From: Rhizobium redzepovicii
GTDB taxonomy: Bacteria; Pseudomonadota; Alphaproteobacteria; Rhizobiales; Rhizobiaceae
Reading direction: 5' to 3'
Length of the DNA stretch: 64,000 bases
NCBI RefSeq assembly: GCF_019793435.1
Contig: NZ_JAILYH010000009.1
Location: 186,001-250,000, forward strand
The position numbers were made by a program, and so were the translations under genes. The notes below the pieces were generated by a model that searched no databases, was not told the DNA's origin, and saw only the letters and a list, made by a program, of their open reading frames with translations. Positions 28,270 through 37,938 of the stretch are shown here, piece after piece (the stretch's first letter is position 1; each line of letters starts with the position of its first letter).

Positions 28270-30081
28270 ATGGCGCAGCATCAACCCAGCAACCGCCCGC
28301 ATGATTTTACCGGCGGTCTTTCCCGACGCGAGGCCGGCGATTTCACTACCGACCGGCGGGTTCTCCTGCTGGTCGGGATGTCCATCATCGTCGGCACGGC
28401 GGGCGCCTTTGCGGCCTGGTGTCTCGTCAGCCTGATCGCGCTGGTGACCAATGTCATCTGGTTCGGAGAGATCGGCACTCAGCCTAACTCTCTGGCTTCA
28501 GTGCCGCGCTCGCTATGGGTGGTGATGGTGCCGCCGCTCGGCGGACTGGTCATCGGCCTGATGGCCCGCTTCGGGTCGGAGAAGATCCGCGGCCACGGCA
28601 TTCCGGAGGCAATCGAAGCCATCCTGATCGGCGGCAGCCGGATGTCGCCGAAGGTCGCGGTCCTGAAGCCGCTGTCCTCGGCAATCTCGATCGGAACCGG
28701 CGGCCCGTTCGGCGCCGAAGGACCGATCATCATGACGGGCGGGGCGATCGGATCGCTCTTTGCCCAGTTCTTCCACATGAGCGCGGCCGAGCGGAAGACG
28801 CTGCTCGTCGCCGGTGCCGCCGCGGGCATGACGGCGATCTTCGGCTCGCCGATCGCCGCGGTCATGCTGGCGGTCGAACTCCTATTGTTCGAATGGAAAC
28901 CGCGCAGCTTCATTCCCGTCGCCGTTGCCGCCTGCGTGTCGATCTGCTGGCGTCCGCTACTCTTCGGCACCGGACCGCTGTTCCTAACCCATTTCCAGGT
29001 TGATTTGCCCTGGTGGGGGATTTTTGCCTGTGCGGCGATGGGCATCATATCGGGGCTGCAATCGGGATTGCTGACGACGCTGCTCTACCGGATCGAGGAC
29101 CTGTTCGAGGCGCTGCCGATCCATTGGATGTGGTGGCCGATGCTCGGCGGTCTCGTCATCGGCCTCGGCGGCCTGATCGAGCCGCGGGCGATGGGTGTCG
29201 GCTACGACATTATCGATGGCCTGCTCAACAATCGGCTGCTCGCGCCGGCGGTTCTGTCGATCCTCTTGGTGAAGACGATCATCTGGCTATTTGCCCTGTC
29301 GTCGGGCACCTCGGGTGGCGTGCTCGCGCCGCTTCTCATCTTCGGCGGCACGCTCGGATGGCTGGTCGGCCTCGTCTTGCCTGGCTACGATCCCGGCTTC
29401 TGGGCGCTGCTCGGCATGGCGGCGATGATGGGCGGAACCATGCGCGCGCCGCTGACCGGCACCTTCTTTGCGATGGAGATTACCGGCGACGTCAGCACGC
29501 TCGTTCCCCTGCTCGCCGCAACAGTGGTGGCCTATGCGGTCACGGTGCTGCTGTTGCGCCGCTCGATCCTCACCGAGAAGATCGCGCGCCGTGGGCAGCA
29601 CATCACCCGCGAATATGGCGTTGATCCCTTCGAACTCTCCCGGGCAAGGGAGATCATGATCGCCGATGTCGACACGCTTCCCGTTACGATGACAATCGGC
29701 GAGGCCTGCGATTTCTTCGCCTCTCAGCAGAAAACCCATCGGATCTACCCGGTGGTGGACGCGGAAGGCAGATTGGCCGGCATCGTCTCGCGCGCCGATG
29801 TCCTGCTCTGGCAGGGGAAGGCGGATCTGGTCCTACAGACGCTTTCCGAAAACGTCACGGACGATTCCGTCCCCGTCGGGCATCCGGATGATACCGTTGC
29901 CTTCATCGCCGACCTGATGCTGTCGACCGGCGATGGGCGTATTCCGATCGTCGATCCGGCGTCCGGCAAACTCTGCGGCCTGATCGCCCGCAAGGATCTG
30001 TTACGGCTGCGCAGCTCCTACCGGTCGGCGGAACTGGATCGGCGGCCTTATCTGACTGCCGGAGCGAAGAGCAAGTCTTGA
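28270..30081 (+). CDS. CLC-type chloride channel/antiporter with C-terminal CBS domains
   Basis: Protein of 603 aa: a transmembrane CLC core of about 420 residues followed by two CBS motifs (YPVVD and PIVDP). Key CLC motifs are GHGIPEA, GAEGP with the gating Glu, and GTSGGVLAP. The usual Ser of the first motif (GSGIP) is His here, a variant I recall in other bacterial CLCs. CBS pairs often bind nucleotides. AGAGG precedes the ATG at 28270; the operator-like palindrome lies just upstream. Confidence 0.92.
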   Translation: MAQHQPSNRPHDFTGGLSRREAGDFTTDRRVLLLVGMSIIVGTAGAFAAWCLVSLIALVTNVIWFGEIGTQPNSLASVPRSLWVVMVPPLGGLVIGLMARFGSEKIRGHGIPEAIEAILIGGSRMSPKVAVLKPLSSAISIGTGGPFGAEGPIIMTGGAIGSLFAQFFHMSAAERKTLLVAGAAAGMTAIFGSPIAAVMLAVELLLFEWKPRSFIPVAVAACVSICWRPLLFGTGPLFLTHFQVDLPWWGIFACAAMGIISGLQSGLLTTLLYRIEDLFEALPIHWMWWPMLGGLVIGLGGLIEPRAMGVGYDIIDGLLNNRLLAPAVLSILLVKTIIWLFALSSGTSGGVLAPLLIFGGTLGWLVGLVLPGYDPGFWALLGMAAMMGGTMRAPLTGTFFAMEITGDVSTLVPLLAATVVAYAVTVLLLRRSILTEKIARRGQHITREYGVDPFELSRAREIMIADVDTLPVTMTIGEACDFFASQQKTHRIYPVVDAEGRLAGIVSRADVLLWQGKADLVLQTLSENVTDDSVPVGHPDDTVAFIADLMLSTGDGRIPIVDPASGKLCGLIARKDLLRLRSSYRSAELDRRPYLTAGAKSKS

Positions 30082-30190
30082 TAGCCGCCTCCGGTTTCTT
30101 CAGCGCAATGCGGGGCCGAGACGCGCAACCCTAGGGATTTCGAGGGCTTTGGGATCGAACTGATCGATCCCTGGATCGTATAGTCTTGGC

Positions 30191-30212
30191 GAAGGCTGCA
30201 GCGGCAGCCTTC
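30191..30212. terminator. Hairpin at the 3' end of the second organosulfur operon
   Basis: GAAGGCTGC-AGCG-GCAGCCTTC gives a 9-bp stem touching the stop codon of the ATPase gene. No T run follows on either strand, so it may protect the mRNA end rather than terminate on its own. Confidence 0.5.
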
Positions 30213-30984
30213 AATGCAGCCCGAACAGGTTCAGCAGCTGCTCGCGATGCCGGACGAATTCCGGTGCGCTGCGGTCGCGCGGGCGCGGCAGATCGATGTC
30301 GATCAGGCGCGGTTCGGCCCCCTTTTCCCGCGGCAGGATCAGGATCCGGTCGGCGAGATAGATCGCCTCCTCGAGATCGTGGGTGACGAGAATGGTCGTC
30401 ACATCCTCATCGCGCCAGATCCGGGCGAGTTCCTGCTGCATGCCGATCTTGGTCATCGCATCGAGCGCGCCGAGCGGTTCGTCGAGCAGCAGGATTTCCG
30501 GCTGGACGGCAAGCGCTCGGGCGATGCCGACGCGCTGTGCCATGCCGCCGGAGAGTTGCCGGGGATAGGCCGCCTCGAACTGCTGCAGACCGACGAGCTT
30601 GACGTAGTGACGCGCCCGCGCCCTCGCCTGCTCGCGGGGGAGGCCTCTCGTTTCCAGCCCGAAGGCGACGTTGCCGAGGACATCGAGCCAGGGAAGAAGG
30701 CGCGGCTCCTGGAAGATGACGGCGCGTTCCGCGCCGACGCCGCGGATCGCCTTGCCGTCGACAAGCACCTCACCAGTGTCGGCCTCTTCGAGGCCGGCGA
30801 GAACCCGGAGCAGGGTCGTCTTGCCCGAACCGCTGGCGCCGACGATTGCAAGGCTTTCGCCGGAGCGGATGTGGAGATTGATATCTTTCAGAACCTGCAG
30901 ATGGCTGCCGTTCAGCTTGTAGGATTTGGAGAGGTGACGGATTGTCACCTCTCCGCGGCGAATGTCCTGGGCGAGGCTCATCAC
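30211..30984 (-). CDS. Sulfonate/nitrate/taurine-type ABC transporter ATPase
   Basis: ABC ATPase of 257 aa with Walker A GASGSGKTT, signature LSGGMAQR, Walker B LLLDEPLGALDA and VTHDLEEA. It belongs to the SsuB/TauB group. It is the last gene of a four-gene minus-strand operon with a binding protein, permease and flavin monooxygenase. Confidence 0.87.
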   Translation of the reverse strand: MMSLAQDIRRGEVTIRHLSKSYKLNGSHLQVLKDINLHIRSGESLAIVGASGSGKTTLLRVLAGLEEADTGEVLVDGKAIRGVGAERAVIFQEPRLLPWLDVLGNVAFGLETRGLPREQARARARHYVKLVGLQQFEAAYPRQLSGGMAQRVGIARALAVQPEILLLDEPLGALDAMTKIGMQQELARIWRDEDVTTILVTHDLEEAIYLADRILILPREKGAEPRLIDIDLPRPRDRSAPEFVRHREQLLNLFGLH

Positions 30985-30990
30985 TCTTCC

Positions 30991-31974
30991 TCAGTTGCTT
31001 ACCGGCTTGGCATCGGCCGCGTAGATGATGTCCTTGGCCGCCAGCTGGCCCTGCTTCAGCTTGCCTTCGCGGACCAGCACGTCGATCCAGAACTGGATGT
31101 CGCGCTCGACCGGCAGGCCACCGGCGCGCACGCCGTAACCGCGGAAATACTGTGCGATGTCAGGGTTCTCGCCACGTTCGCTGAGTGCCTTTGCCAGGAT
31201 CTTCTTGGTTTCCTCGGGATGTTCACGGGCATAGTCGAGGGCGCGGGCCGACTGCTCGACGAAGATCTTCGAGGCTTCGGGATGCTGCTGAATGAAATCG
31301 CGGCGCAGGACCACGAAACCACCGGCAATGTCGCCGAGCACGTCGGTATCGTCGAAGACCGCACGCAGGCCGCCGTTCTTCAGCGCAGCACCCTCGAAGG
31401 TCGTCTGCCAGTAGCCGAAGGCGGCGATATCGACCTGCTTGGAGCGCAGCACCTGCTCGAGCTGCGGCCCGGGAACGACGACCTGATTGGCGGAGTCGCT
31501 TGGCAGGCCGACGGAATGCAGGGCTTCGCGGATGGTGTAATCGAGATGGGCGCCGAGCGTATTGACGGCGATGCTCTTGCCGGCAATGTCCTTGATGCTT
31601 TTGATCGGGCTGTCTTCCAGCACGTAGAAGGTCGACTGCACCTCGTCATTGATGCCGTTCGATGGGTAGGCGGCGACGAAATCATTGCCACCGATGATCG
31701 AATTCAAGACGGCTGACGTGGCGGCGCTGCCGATCTCCACATCCCCGGATGCAAGAGCGATGAGAGAGGCCGGGCCACCCTGGGCATAGCCGACATTCTC
31801 AAACGTGATGCCGGTATCTTTGAAGTAGCCGAGTGCGTCGGCGAGTTCATGGGCGGCAAGGCCGCCTTGGCTCGCGAGATAGCGCAGCTTGACCGTATCG
31901 GTGGCGGCGGCCGGCGTGGCGAGACCGAGAGCGATCACGGCCGGCAGGAGAAGGTTGCGGGGATGGAAAGTCAT
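30991..31974 (-). CDS. Sulfonate-type ABC transporter substrate-binding protein
   Basis: Protein of 327 aa with signal peptide ending LATPAAAT and an SsuA/NMT1-like fold (LRYLASQGGLAAHELADALG). It lies 6 bp upstream of the ATPase gene. The substrate is probably an organosulfur compound, judging by the NtaA-type monooxygenase in the operon. Confidence 0.85.
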   Translation of the reverse strand: MTFHPRNLLLPAVIALGLATPAAATDTVKLRYLASQGGLAAHELADALGYFKDTGITFENVGYAQGGPASLIALASGDVEIGSAATSAVLNSIIGGNDFVAAYPSNGINDEVQSTFYVLEDSPIKSIKDIAGKSIAVNTLGAHLDYTIREALHSVGLPSDSANQVVVPGPQLEQVLRSKQVDIAAFGYWQTTFEGAALKNGGLRAVFDDTDVLGDIAGGFVVLRRDFIQQHPEASKIFVEQSARALDYAREHPEETKKILAKALSERGENPDIAQYFRGYGVRAGGLPVERDIQFWIDVLVREGKLKQGQLAAKDIIYAADAKPVSN

Positions 31975-32012
31975 GACGTGTCCTTTCGGAGGAGGAAAAT
32001 CGGTGGAAGCGG

Positions 32013-32864
32013 TCAGGCGTTCGGCTGAGACCAGCGGCAGAGGCGGCGCTGCAGCAGAACGAGCAAGGCATTGGCGGCAAGGCCGAGAAAGGCGAGCAGC
32101 AGGATCGCCGCAAACATCAGCGGGATCTGGAAATTGTACTGAGCGTTCATGACCTGGAAGCCGATGCCCTTGTTGGCGCCGATCATCTCGGCGGCGATCA
32201 GCAGCAGAAGTGCCGTCGTCGCCGAGAGGCGCAGGCCGACGAAGATTGCGGGGACGGAGGCCGGCAGGATGACGCGGCGGAAGACGGTCAGCGATCCGGC
32301 GCCGTAAGTTCGCGCCATCTCGATGAGCTTCTGGTCCACCTCCTTGACGCCGCTGATCGTGGCGAGCAGCACAGGAAACAGCGTCGCCCAGAAGATCACG
32401 AAGATCTTCGATGTTTCGCCGAGGCCGAGCAGCAGGATGAAGACCGGATAGAGCGCCAGCGCCGAGGTCTGGCGGAAGAGCTGCAGGATCGGATCGAGCG
32501 CCTGCTCGACCGCGCGAAACTGGCCCATGAACAGGCCGAGCGGAATGCCGACCACGACGGCAAAGGCAAAGGCTGTTCCCGATCGCTGCAGGCTGATGGC
32601 GATGTCATCAAGCAGCGCGCCATTGGCAAGGTTGGTCCAGAGGGCCGACAGGATCACGTTCAGGGGCGGGAAAATGGCCGGATTGATCCAGCCCCTGGTG
32701 CTCGAAACCTGCCAGAGTGCGAGGAAGGCGATCAGCAGGCCGTAGCGCGGCAGAAGCGATGCGAGCGCATGGCGCACATGCGACGCGAAAGTGGGCCTAT
32801 TGCTTTCGCTGCTCTTCAGGCGGCCGAAGCTTCTTGGGAGGACCTGATTGATTTCATAAGCCAT
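32013..32864 (-). CDS. Sulfonate-type ABC transporter permease
   Basis: Permease of 283 aa with about six helices and the EAA loop (IEMARTYGAGSLTVFRRVIL). The frame is open to 33026 inside the monooxygenase gene, but the ATG at 32864 follows a GAGGAG box 10 bp after the monooxygenase stop. Confidence 0.87.
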   Translation of the reverse strand: MAYEINQVLPRSFGRLKSSESNRPTFASHVRHALASLLPRYGLLIAFLALWQVSSTRGWINPAIFPPLNVILSALWTNLANGALLDDIAISLQRSGTAFAFAVVVGIPLGLFMGQFRAVEQALDPILQLFRQTSALALYPVFILLLGLGETSKIFVIFWATLFPVLLATISGVKEVDQKLIEMARTYGAGSLTVFRRVILPASVPAIFVGLRLSATTALLLLIAAEMIGANKGIGFQVMNAQYNFQIPLMFAAILLLAFLGLAANALLVLLQRRLCRWSQPNA

Positions 32865-32874
32865 GGATCGCTCC

Positions 32875-34227
32875 TCACTCTGCTGCCTGGAGAGCTGCGC
32901 GCCCCGCAGCCCATCGGTTGGTCGGGAAAGGTAGGCCGAGGTTTTCCCGCAGCGTCTTGCCTTCATAGGCGGTGCGGAACAGGCCGCGGCGCTGCAGTTC
33001 CGGGATGACCAGATCGACGAAGTCATCGAGCGCGGTGGGAAGCCAGGGCGGCAGAATGTTGAAGCCGTCGGCGGCTTCGTTCTCGAACCATTGCTGCAGC
33101 GTGTCGGCGATCTGCTCGGCGGTGCCGACGATGGTGTAGTGGCCGCGGGCCGATGCGATCCACTGATAGAGCTGGCGGATGGTGAAGTTATTTTCGTCGG
33201 CGATCTGGCGGATGAGGGCCTGGCGGCTCTTCATGCCTTCGGTCGGCGGCGCCGGCGGCAGCGGCCCGTCGAGATCATAGCCGTGCAGGTCGAGCGTGCC
33301 GCCGGTCAGGCCGTTGAGGAGGCCGATCCCATCCTCTTCGACGATGAGCGAGGTCAGGCGATCATACTTCTCCCGCGCCTCGGCTTCGGTCCTGCCGACG
33401 AAGGCGGAGACGCCGGGCATGACCAGGATGTGATCGGGATTGCGGCCGAGGCCGCGGGCGCGCGCCTTGATATCCCGGTAGAATTCCTGGGCGGTTTCGA
33501 TGTGCTGATGGGCGGTGAAGATGACTTCGGCCGTTGCCGCGGCAAGCCCGCGCCCGTCGTCCGACTGCCCGGCCTGGACGATAACAGGATGTCCCTGGGG
33601 CGAGCGCGAGACGTTGAGCGGACCGCGCACGCTGAAATGCTCGCCGCGATGGTCGGTATCGTGCAGCTTCGCCGGATCGAAGAACACGCCGCTCTCCTTG
33701 TCGCGGATGAAGGCGTCGTCCTCGAAGCTCTCCCAGAGTTTGCGGACGACGTCGACATGTTCGGCAGCACGGCGATAGCGCTCGGCATGCGGAAGCTGGG
33801 TGTCGCGATTGAAATTCTGCGCCGTGAGGTCGCCCGTCGTGGTGACGACATTCCAGCCGGCGCGGCCCTCCGAGATCAGATCGAGCGAAGCGAATTTGCG
33901 GGCGGTCGTATAAGGTTCCTCATAGGTGGTCGAGGAGGTGGCGATAAAGCCGAGATGGGTGGTCAGAGGCGCGAGTGCGGAAAACAAGGTGACGGGCTCG
34001 AAGCCTGCGACACGAGCATTGCCGCCTTCGCGTGCGCCGCCAAAACCGACGGCCAGCCCATCGGCCAGGAAGTAGGCATCGAAGAGGCCGCGCTCAGCCG
34101 TCAGGGCGAGTTGCTTGTGAAACTCGAAACTGGTGGCGCCGTCGGCCGGCTGGTCGGGATGGCGCCACGAGGCGACGTGCTGACCGCCACCGGGGAGAAA
34201 TGCTCCAAGCCTGATTTTCCGTGTCAT
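32875..34227 (-). CDS. FMN-dependent LLM-class monooxygenase (NtaA/DmoA type)
   Basis: Protein of 450 aa with KIRLGAFLPG at the N-terminus and WRHPD, like the paralogue at 13848. It is first in its operon and is followed by permease, binding protein and ATPase genes. The likely reaction is FMNH2-dependent oxidation of an imported sulfone, sulfide or related compound. The exact substrate cannot be read. Confidence 0.83.
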   Translation of the reverse strand: MTRKIRLGAFLPGGGQHVASWRHPDQPADGATSFEFHKQLALTAERGLFDAYFLADGLAVGFGGAREGGNARVAGFEPVTLFSALAPLTTHLGFIATSSTTYEEPYTTARKFASLDLISEGRAGWNVVTTTGDLTAQNFNRDTQLPHAERYRRAAEHVDVVRKLWESFEDDAFIRDKESGVFFDPAKLHDTDHRGEHFSVRGPLNVSRSPQGHPVIVQAGQSDDGRGLAAATAEVIFTAHQHIETAQEFYRDIKARARGLGRNPDHILVMPGVSAFVGRTEAEAREKYDRLTSLIVEEDGIGLLNGLTGGTLDLHGYDLDGPLPPAPPTEGMKSRQALIRQIADENNFTIRQLYQWIASARGHYTIVGTAEQIADTLQQWFENEAADGFNILPPWLPTALDDFVDLVIPELQRRGLFRTAYEGKTLRENLGLPFPTNRWAAGRAALQAAE

Positions 34228-34308
34228 TTCGCGTCCTCTCCGTTTGCCGTTGATCGCCCGGTCTTATTCAAAGCCAAGGTATAGATCGGCTGTCAGGACG
34301 CTAAACTA

Positions 34309-34331
34309 CGTTTTCCATAAATTTTATAGAG
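34309..34331 (-). promoter_or_regulatory. AT-rich motif upstream of the second organosulfur operon
   Basis: The minus strand reads TCTATAAAATTTATGGAAAA, which resembles the sequence at 11064 upstream of the first organosulfur operon. It lies about 90 bp upstream of the monooxygenase start. It may be a shared regulatory element. Confidence 0.4.
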
Positions 34332-34569
34332 AAACTACATTTCATAATTTCGGAGGAAGCGTGAATAGTTTTGCGGGATCGGCTTGAATCTGGAAATCGA
34401 CGATCGCGGCGGCCAACAAGAGATATCTCTTGCTACTGCGGTTTATAATTTTGTCGTCATCCTGCTGTCTTCCCGGTGCGCTGCCAGTTCTGCCTCAAAG
34501 CGGCGCCTGAGCATCCGCCTCGTCTGCCGGGATATTTGTCCAGAGACGCGAAAGGGCCCGTCAGAGGGG

Positions 34570-34716
34570 ATGATTACCGCGGCACTCTGTCATCCGCTGG
34601 AACAGATGTCCACGCCTCTGGTCGAGACGATGATCGAAACGATCACGCAGGGCGCTTCGGGCGGTACAATCCAGCGCACCATTACCTTCGAAATCGTGAC
34701 GCCCCAGAATATCTGA
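34570..34716 (+). pseudogene. C-terminal remnant of a LacI-family regulator
   Basis: The frame ending at 34716 reads CHPLEQMSTPLVETMIETIT and ends with FEIVTPQNI, the typical C-terminus of LacI/GalR-family sugar regulators. No helix-turn-helix or effector domain is found upstream: the frame is open to about 34384 but shows only weak similarity (LVCRDIC). It is a truncated fragment and probably not functional. Confidence 0.7.
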
Positions 34717-34733
34717 GGTGCCCAGTCGCGACG

Positions 34734-34769
34734 GCTAAGCCCGCGACGGAATAGCGGCGCGGGCTTAGC
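34734..34769. terminator. Strong hairpin between the LacI remnant and the RraA-like gene
   Basis: GCTAAGCCCGCG (34734-34745) pairs perfectly with CGCGGGCTTAGC (34758-34769) over a 12-nt loop. It lies 22 bp after the stop of the minus-strand RraA-like gene and 18 bp after the plus-strand remnant, so it may act in both directions. No T run is present. Confidence 0.6.
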
Positions 34770-34791
34770 AAGAGTTCATTCGTGTATCGTC

Positions 34792-35466
34792 TCAGATGTC
34801 GACGACAAGGCCCTTGGCTTTCAGCACCGGCGCCAGATTGCTGACCTCGATGACCGATTTTCCTGCCTTGTAGGCGGCGATATAGCCGGCTTCGGCATCT
34901 TCGCGGGCCTGCGAAAGTCTGGCGGCTTCCTGCGCTTCCTGCCTGCGCACGACCACCAGGCCGTCGGCATCACCGACGATGATGTCGCCGGGATTGATAG
35001 TCTCGCCGCCGACGATGATCGGGTCGTTCACCGCCGCAATGGTTTCTTTCACCGTGCCCTTGATGCAGACGCTAAGGGAGAAGACGGGGAAACCGAGTTC
35101 CCTAAGCTGCAGCGTGTCGCGCACGCCGGTATCGGTCACGAGACCGCCGATGCCCTTGGCAAGGCAGGCATTGGCAAGCACGTCGCCGAAGGAGCCGGCC
35201 TCTTCGTATTCGCCGGCGGAGACGACGATGATGTCGCCGGGCTTCGCATAATTGATGGCAAGCTGTAGCATGATGTTGTCGCGCGGCGCGCATTTGACCG
35301 TGAATGCCGGGCCGCACAGTTTCATGCGGTAGTCGATGGGCTTGAGGCGGGAGGAAAGCGCGCCGCGGCGTCCCTGGGCCTCGTGGATCGTCGCCGGCGA
35401 AAATTTCGAAACGGCCTCGATGTCAGCTTTGCTGGGCCGTTCAGCGATGTCTTTTATATGAATCAT
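34792..35466 (-). CDS. RraA-like protein / 4-hydroxy-4-methyl-2-oxoglutarate aldolase family
   Basis: Protein of 224 aa with the RraA/HMG aldolase fold (ATIHEAQGR, CGPAFTVKC, GGLVTDTGVRD). The TDTGVRD stretch matches the metal and substrate-binding region of these aldolases. The frame is open to 35640, but the ATG at 35466 gives the normal length. It is the last gene of an amino-acid-type ABC operon. Oxaloacetate decarboxylase or aldolase activity is possible; RNase E inhibition is less likely in this context. Confidence 0.8.
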   Translation of the reverse strand: MIHIKDIAERPSKADIEAVSKFSPATIHEAQGRRGALSSRLKPIDYRMKLCGPAFTVKCAPRDNIMLQLAINYAKPGDIIVVSAGEYEEAGSFGDVLANACLAKGIGGLVTDTGVRDTLQLRELGFPVFSLSVCIKGTVKETIAAVNDPIIVGGETINPGDIIVGDADGLVVVRRQEAQEAARLSQAREDAEAGYIAAYKAGKSVIEVSNLAPVLKAKGLVVDI

Positions 35467-35486
35467 GGGTGCCTCACATCGTTGGT

Positions 35487-35511
35487 AGACGGCGGGCAAA
35501 TCCCGCCGTCT
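35487..35511. promoter_or_regulatory. Intercistronic hairpin after the binding-protein gene
   Basis: AGACGGCGGG pairs with CCCGCCGTCT over a CAAAT loop, a 10-bp stem between the binding-protein stop and the RraA-like start. It lacks a T run and may stabilise the upstream message. Confidence 0.55.
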
Positions 35512-35552
35512 TATCTCGGTTGAATGTTCGGGAGGTTCCGAGACCGGTCGGT

Positions 35553-36389
35553 CTACGGGATCGGGTCGAATTTCAGCTGCGCGAGCGGCACGACTTTGTC
35601 GGTGCGGGTCATCTTGTACTCGGTGTTCGGGCCGAGCCACTTGTCCCAGATCTTGTTGATTTCACCGGACTCGTCGAGCTTGTGCAGGATCTCGTTGATC
35701 TTGGCGGTCAGGGCCGGCTGATCCTTGGCCATGCCGATGCCGATCGGCTGATAGAGCATCACCTCCTCGATCATCCGCATTTCCTTGCCCTTGCTCTTCG
35801 ATTCATTGACGAACTTGGTCGTCGTCATGGTGTTGGCGACCATGCCGCGGGCCTTGCCCTGCTGGACGGCGAGATAGGCCGAGGCGGTATCCTGGAAGGT
35901 CAGCGGGTCGGATTTGTTCAGCTTGATCGACATCTCAGATGTCGAGCCCTTGGTCGAAGCCAGGCGCTGGCCGGCGTAATCGGCCTTCGTCTTGCCGGCA
36001 TCGTCGGCCGGCACGATCAGCATTTCCTTGGCGAGATAATAAGGATCGCTGAACTGGATCTGTTCGGCGCGGCTCAGCGTATAGGCAAGGTTGGCAACGG
36101 TGATGTCGACGCGGCCGAGCTTGACCTCCGGCACGCGGGCTTCGACCGAAACCGGCTTGATCTCGGCCTTGACGCCCAATTCCTTGGCGATGGCGCCGCA
36201 GAGATCGACGTCGAAACCGGCCATCTCGCGGGTCTTCGGATCCGGCGAGGCGAAGGGAGGAACGTCGGCGAACGTCGCGCAGCGCAAGGTCTTTGCCGAC
36301 ATGATGGTGTCGAGCTGATCGGCTTTCGCGGGCAAGGCGGCTGCCATGCCGGCGAATGCGACGGTGAGGCTTAGGTATTTCCACTTCAT
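35553..36389 (-). CDS. Amino-acid ABC transporter substrate-binding protein
   Basis: SBP_bac_3 protein of 278 aa with signal peptide (MKWKYLSLTVAFAGMAAAL, cleavage near AKADQ). The core has FDVDLCGAIAKELG and the DITVAN motif. It follows the ATPase gene by 32 bp and supplies substrate to the two permeases upstream in the operon. Confidence 0.9.
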   Translation of the reverse strand: MKWKYLSLTVAFAGMAAALPAKADQLDTIMSAKTLRCATFADVPPFASPDPKTREMAGFDVDLCGAIAKELGVKAEIKPVSVEARVPEVKLGRVDITVANLAYTLSRAEQIQFSDPYYLAKEMLIVPADDAGKTKADYAGQRLASTKGSTSEMSIKLNKSDPLTFQDTASAYLAVQQGKARGMVANTMTTTKFVNESKSKGKEMRMIEEVMLYQPIGIGMAKDQPALTAKINEILHKLDESGEINKIWDKWLGPNTEYKMTRTDKVVPLAQLKFDPIP

Positions 36390-36421
36390 TGCTGTTCTCC
36401 TTTGTTTTTAATGGTTAGGTA

Positions 36422-37186
36422 TCAATGCCTGAGATCAGCGAGGAACCGCTGAGCCCGGGGATGGGTCGGATTGCTGAAGAAGTCCTCGGGAGCTGCCGTT
36501 TCGATGATCTGGCCGGCATCGATGAACCAGATCCGATCGGCGACATCGCGGGCGAAGCCCATTTCATGGGTGACGCAGAGCATGGTCATGCCTTCGGAGG
36601 CCAGGCTCTTCATGACGGCGAGCACCTCGCCGACCATTTCGGGATCGAGCGCACTGGTCGGTTCGTCGAACAGCATCACCGGCGGTTCCATGGCCAGAGC
36701 ACGGGCGATCGCCACCCGCTGCTGCTGGCCGCCCGACAGCTGGCCGGGATAGGCGCGGGCCTTGTCGGCAAGGCCGACCCGGTCGAGAAGCTTGAGCGCC
36801 TTTTCGTGCGCGACATCGGCCGCGACGCCCTTCACCCGGATCGGCGACATCGAGACGTTTTCGGCCACTGAGAGATGCGGAAACAGGTTGAAATTCTGAA
36901 AGACGAAGCCGATCCGGCTGCGCATCGCGTTGAGTGCCTTTGCCCGCATGGAGGCGTGAATGTTCTGCCCGTCGAGCGTGATCGATCCGCTGTTGATCTC
37001 CTCGAGGCGATTGATCGTGCGGATCAGCGTGGATTTCCCCGAACCAGACGGTCCGCAGATGACGACGACTTCGCCGCGCGCCACCTCAGCGTCGATGTCC
37101 TTCAAAACCGGATAGTCGCCATAGCTCTTGCAGACCTGCGAAAGCCGGATCATCTGCGATTCCTGCGTTGAAACGGACATGGTCAT
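36422..37186 (-). CDS. Amino-acid ABC transporter ATPase
   Basis: ABC ATPase of 254 aa with Walker [10 protein letters not shown], signature LSGGQQQR, Walker [15 protein letters not shown] and VTHEMG (GlnQ/HisP group). The frame is open further upstream, but the ATG at 37186 overlaps the permease stop as ATGA, giving coupled translation. Inner ATGs at 37180 and 37153 are possible. Confidence 0.9.
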   Translation of the reverse strand: MTMSVSTQESQMIRLSQVCKSYGDYPVLKDIDAEVARGEVVVICGPSGSGKSTLIRTINRLEEINSGSITLDGQNIHASMRAKALNAMRSRIGFVFQNFNLFPHLSVAENVSMSPIRVKGVAADVAHEKALKLLDRVGLADKARAYPGQLSGGQQQRVAIARALAMEPPVMLFDEPTSALDPEMVGEVLAVMKSLASEGMTMLCVTHEMGFARDVADRIWFIDAGQIIETAAPEDFFSNPTHPRAQRFLADLRH

Positions 37187-37938
37187 AGCTGCTCCGATAC
37201 GATTTTCGACGGCGTGACCACGGCGGCGGAGACGTTGAGAAGTCCCGCACGCCGCCGCGTGATGCGCCGCTCGAGGCGATTTGCGAAGTAGGTCAGCGTC
37301 CAGCAGATGGCGAAGTAGACGATCGCCAGGATGAGGAAGACCTGGAAGGGCTGCGTCAGCAGCTGATTGTTGACCTGACTTGCGGCAAAGGTCAGGTCCG
37401 GCACGTTGATCACGTAACCGAGCGTCGTATCCTTGATTGTCGAGACGAAGGTGGAGAGGATGCTCGGGATCATGTTGTAGAGCGCCTGCGGCAGGATGAT
37501 GTAGCGCATCGCGCCGATATAGCTGTGGCCAAGCGCCCGTGCCGCATCCATCTGGCCAGGCCCGAGCGCGACGATGCCGGCACGGACGACTTCGCTCAAA
37601 AACGCGCTCTGATAGACCACGAGCGTCGTCAGCATGGTGACGAAGCTCGGTACGTCGGCGCCGGTCAGCAGCGGCACCAGGAAATAGCTCCACAGGATGA
37701 GCATCAAGAGAGGCACGCCCCTGGTGAAATAGACAAGGGCGGTAACCGGCCAGCGCAGCAGCGGCGATTTGGAGAGCCTCGCTATGGCAAACAGGATACT
37801 GATCGGAAAGGCGAGAGCGATGCTGAGCGCCGACAGGATCAACGTATTGGCGAGCCCGCCGAGCGGTCCGTTCGGATATTGGCCGATCAGAAGCAGCAGC
37901 CAGTAGTCGCGGACGATGGCGATCATGTCGTGGATCAT
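37183..37938 (-). CDS. Amino-acid ABC permease, subunit 2
   Basis: Permease of 251 aa with transmembrane helices, the [14 protein letters not shown] motif and the EAA loop ([18 protein letters not shown]). Its ATG at 37938 overlaps the stop of subunit 1 by 4 bp (ATGA). The long open frame running upstream through subunit 1 is a shadow. Confidence 0.9.
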   Translation of the reverse strand: MIHDMIAIVRDYWLLLLIGQYPNGPLGGLANTLILSALSIALAFPISILFAIARLSKSPLLRWPVTALVYFTRGVPLLMLILWSYFLVPLLTGADVPSFVTMLTTLVVYQSAFLSEVVRAGIVALGPGQMDAARALGHSYIGAMRYIILPQALYNMIPSILSTFVSTIKDTTLGYVINVPDLTFAASQVNNQLLTQPFQVFLILAIVYFAICWTLTYFANRLERRITRRRAGLLNVSAAVVTPSKIVSEQL

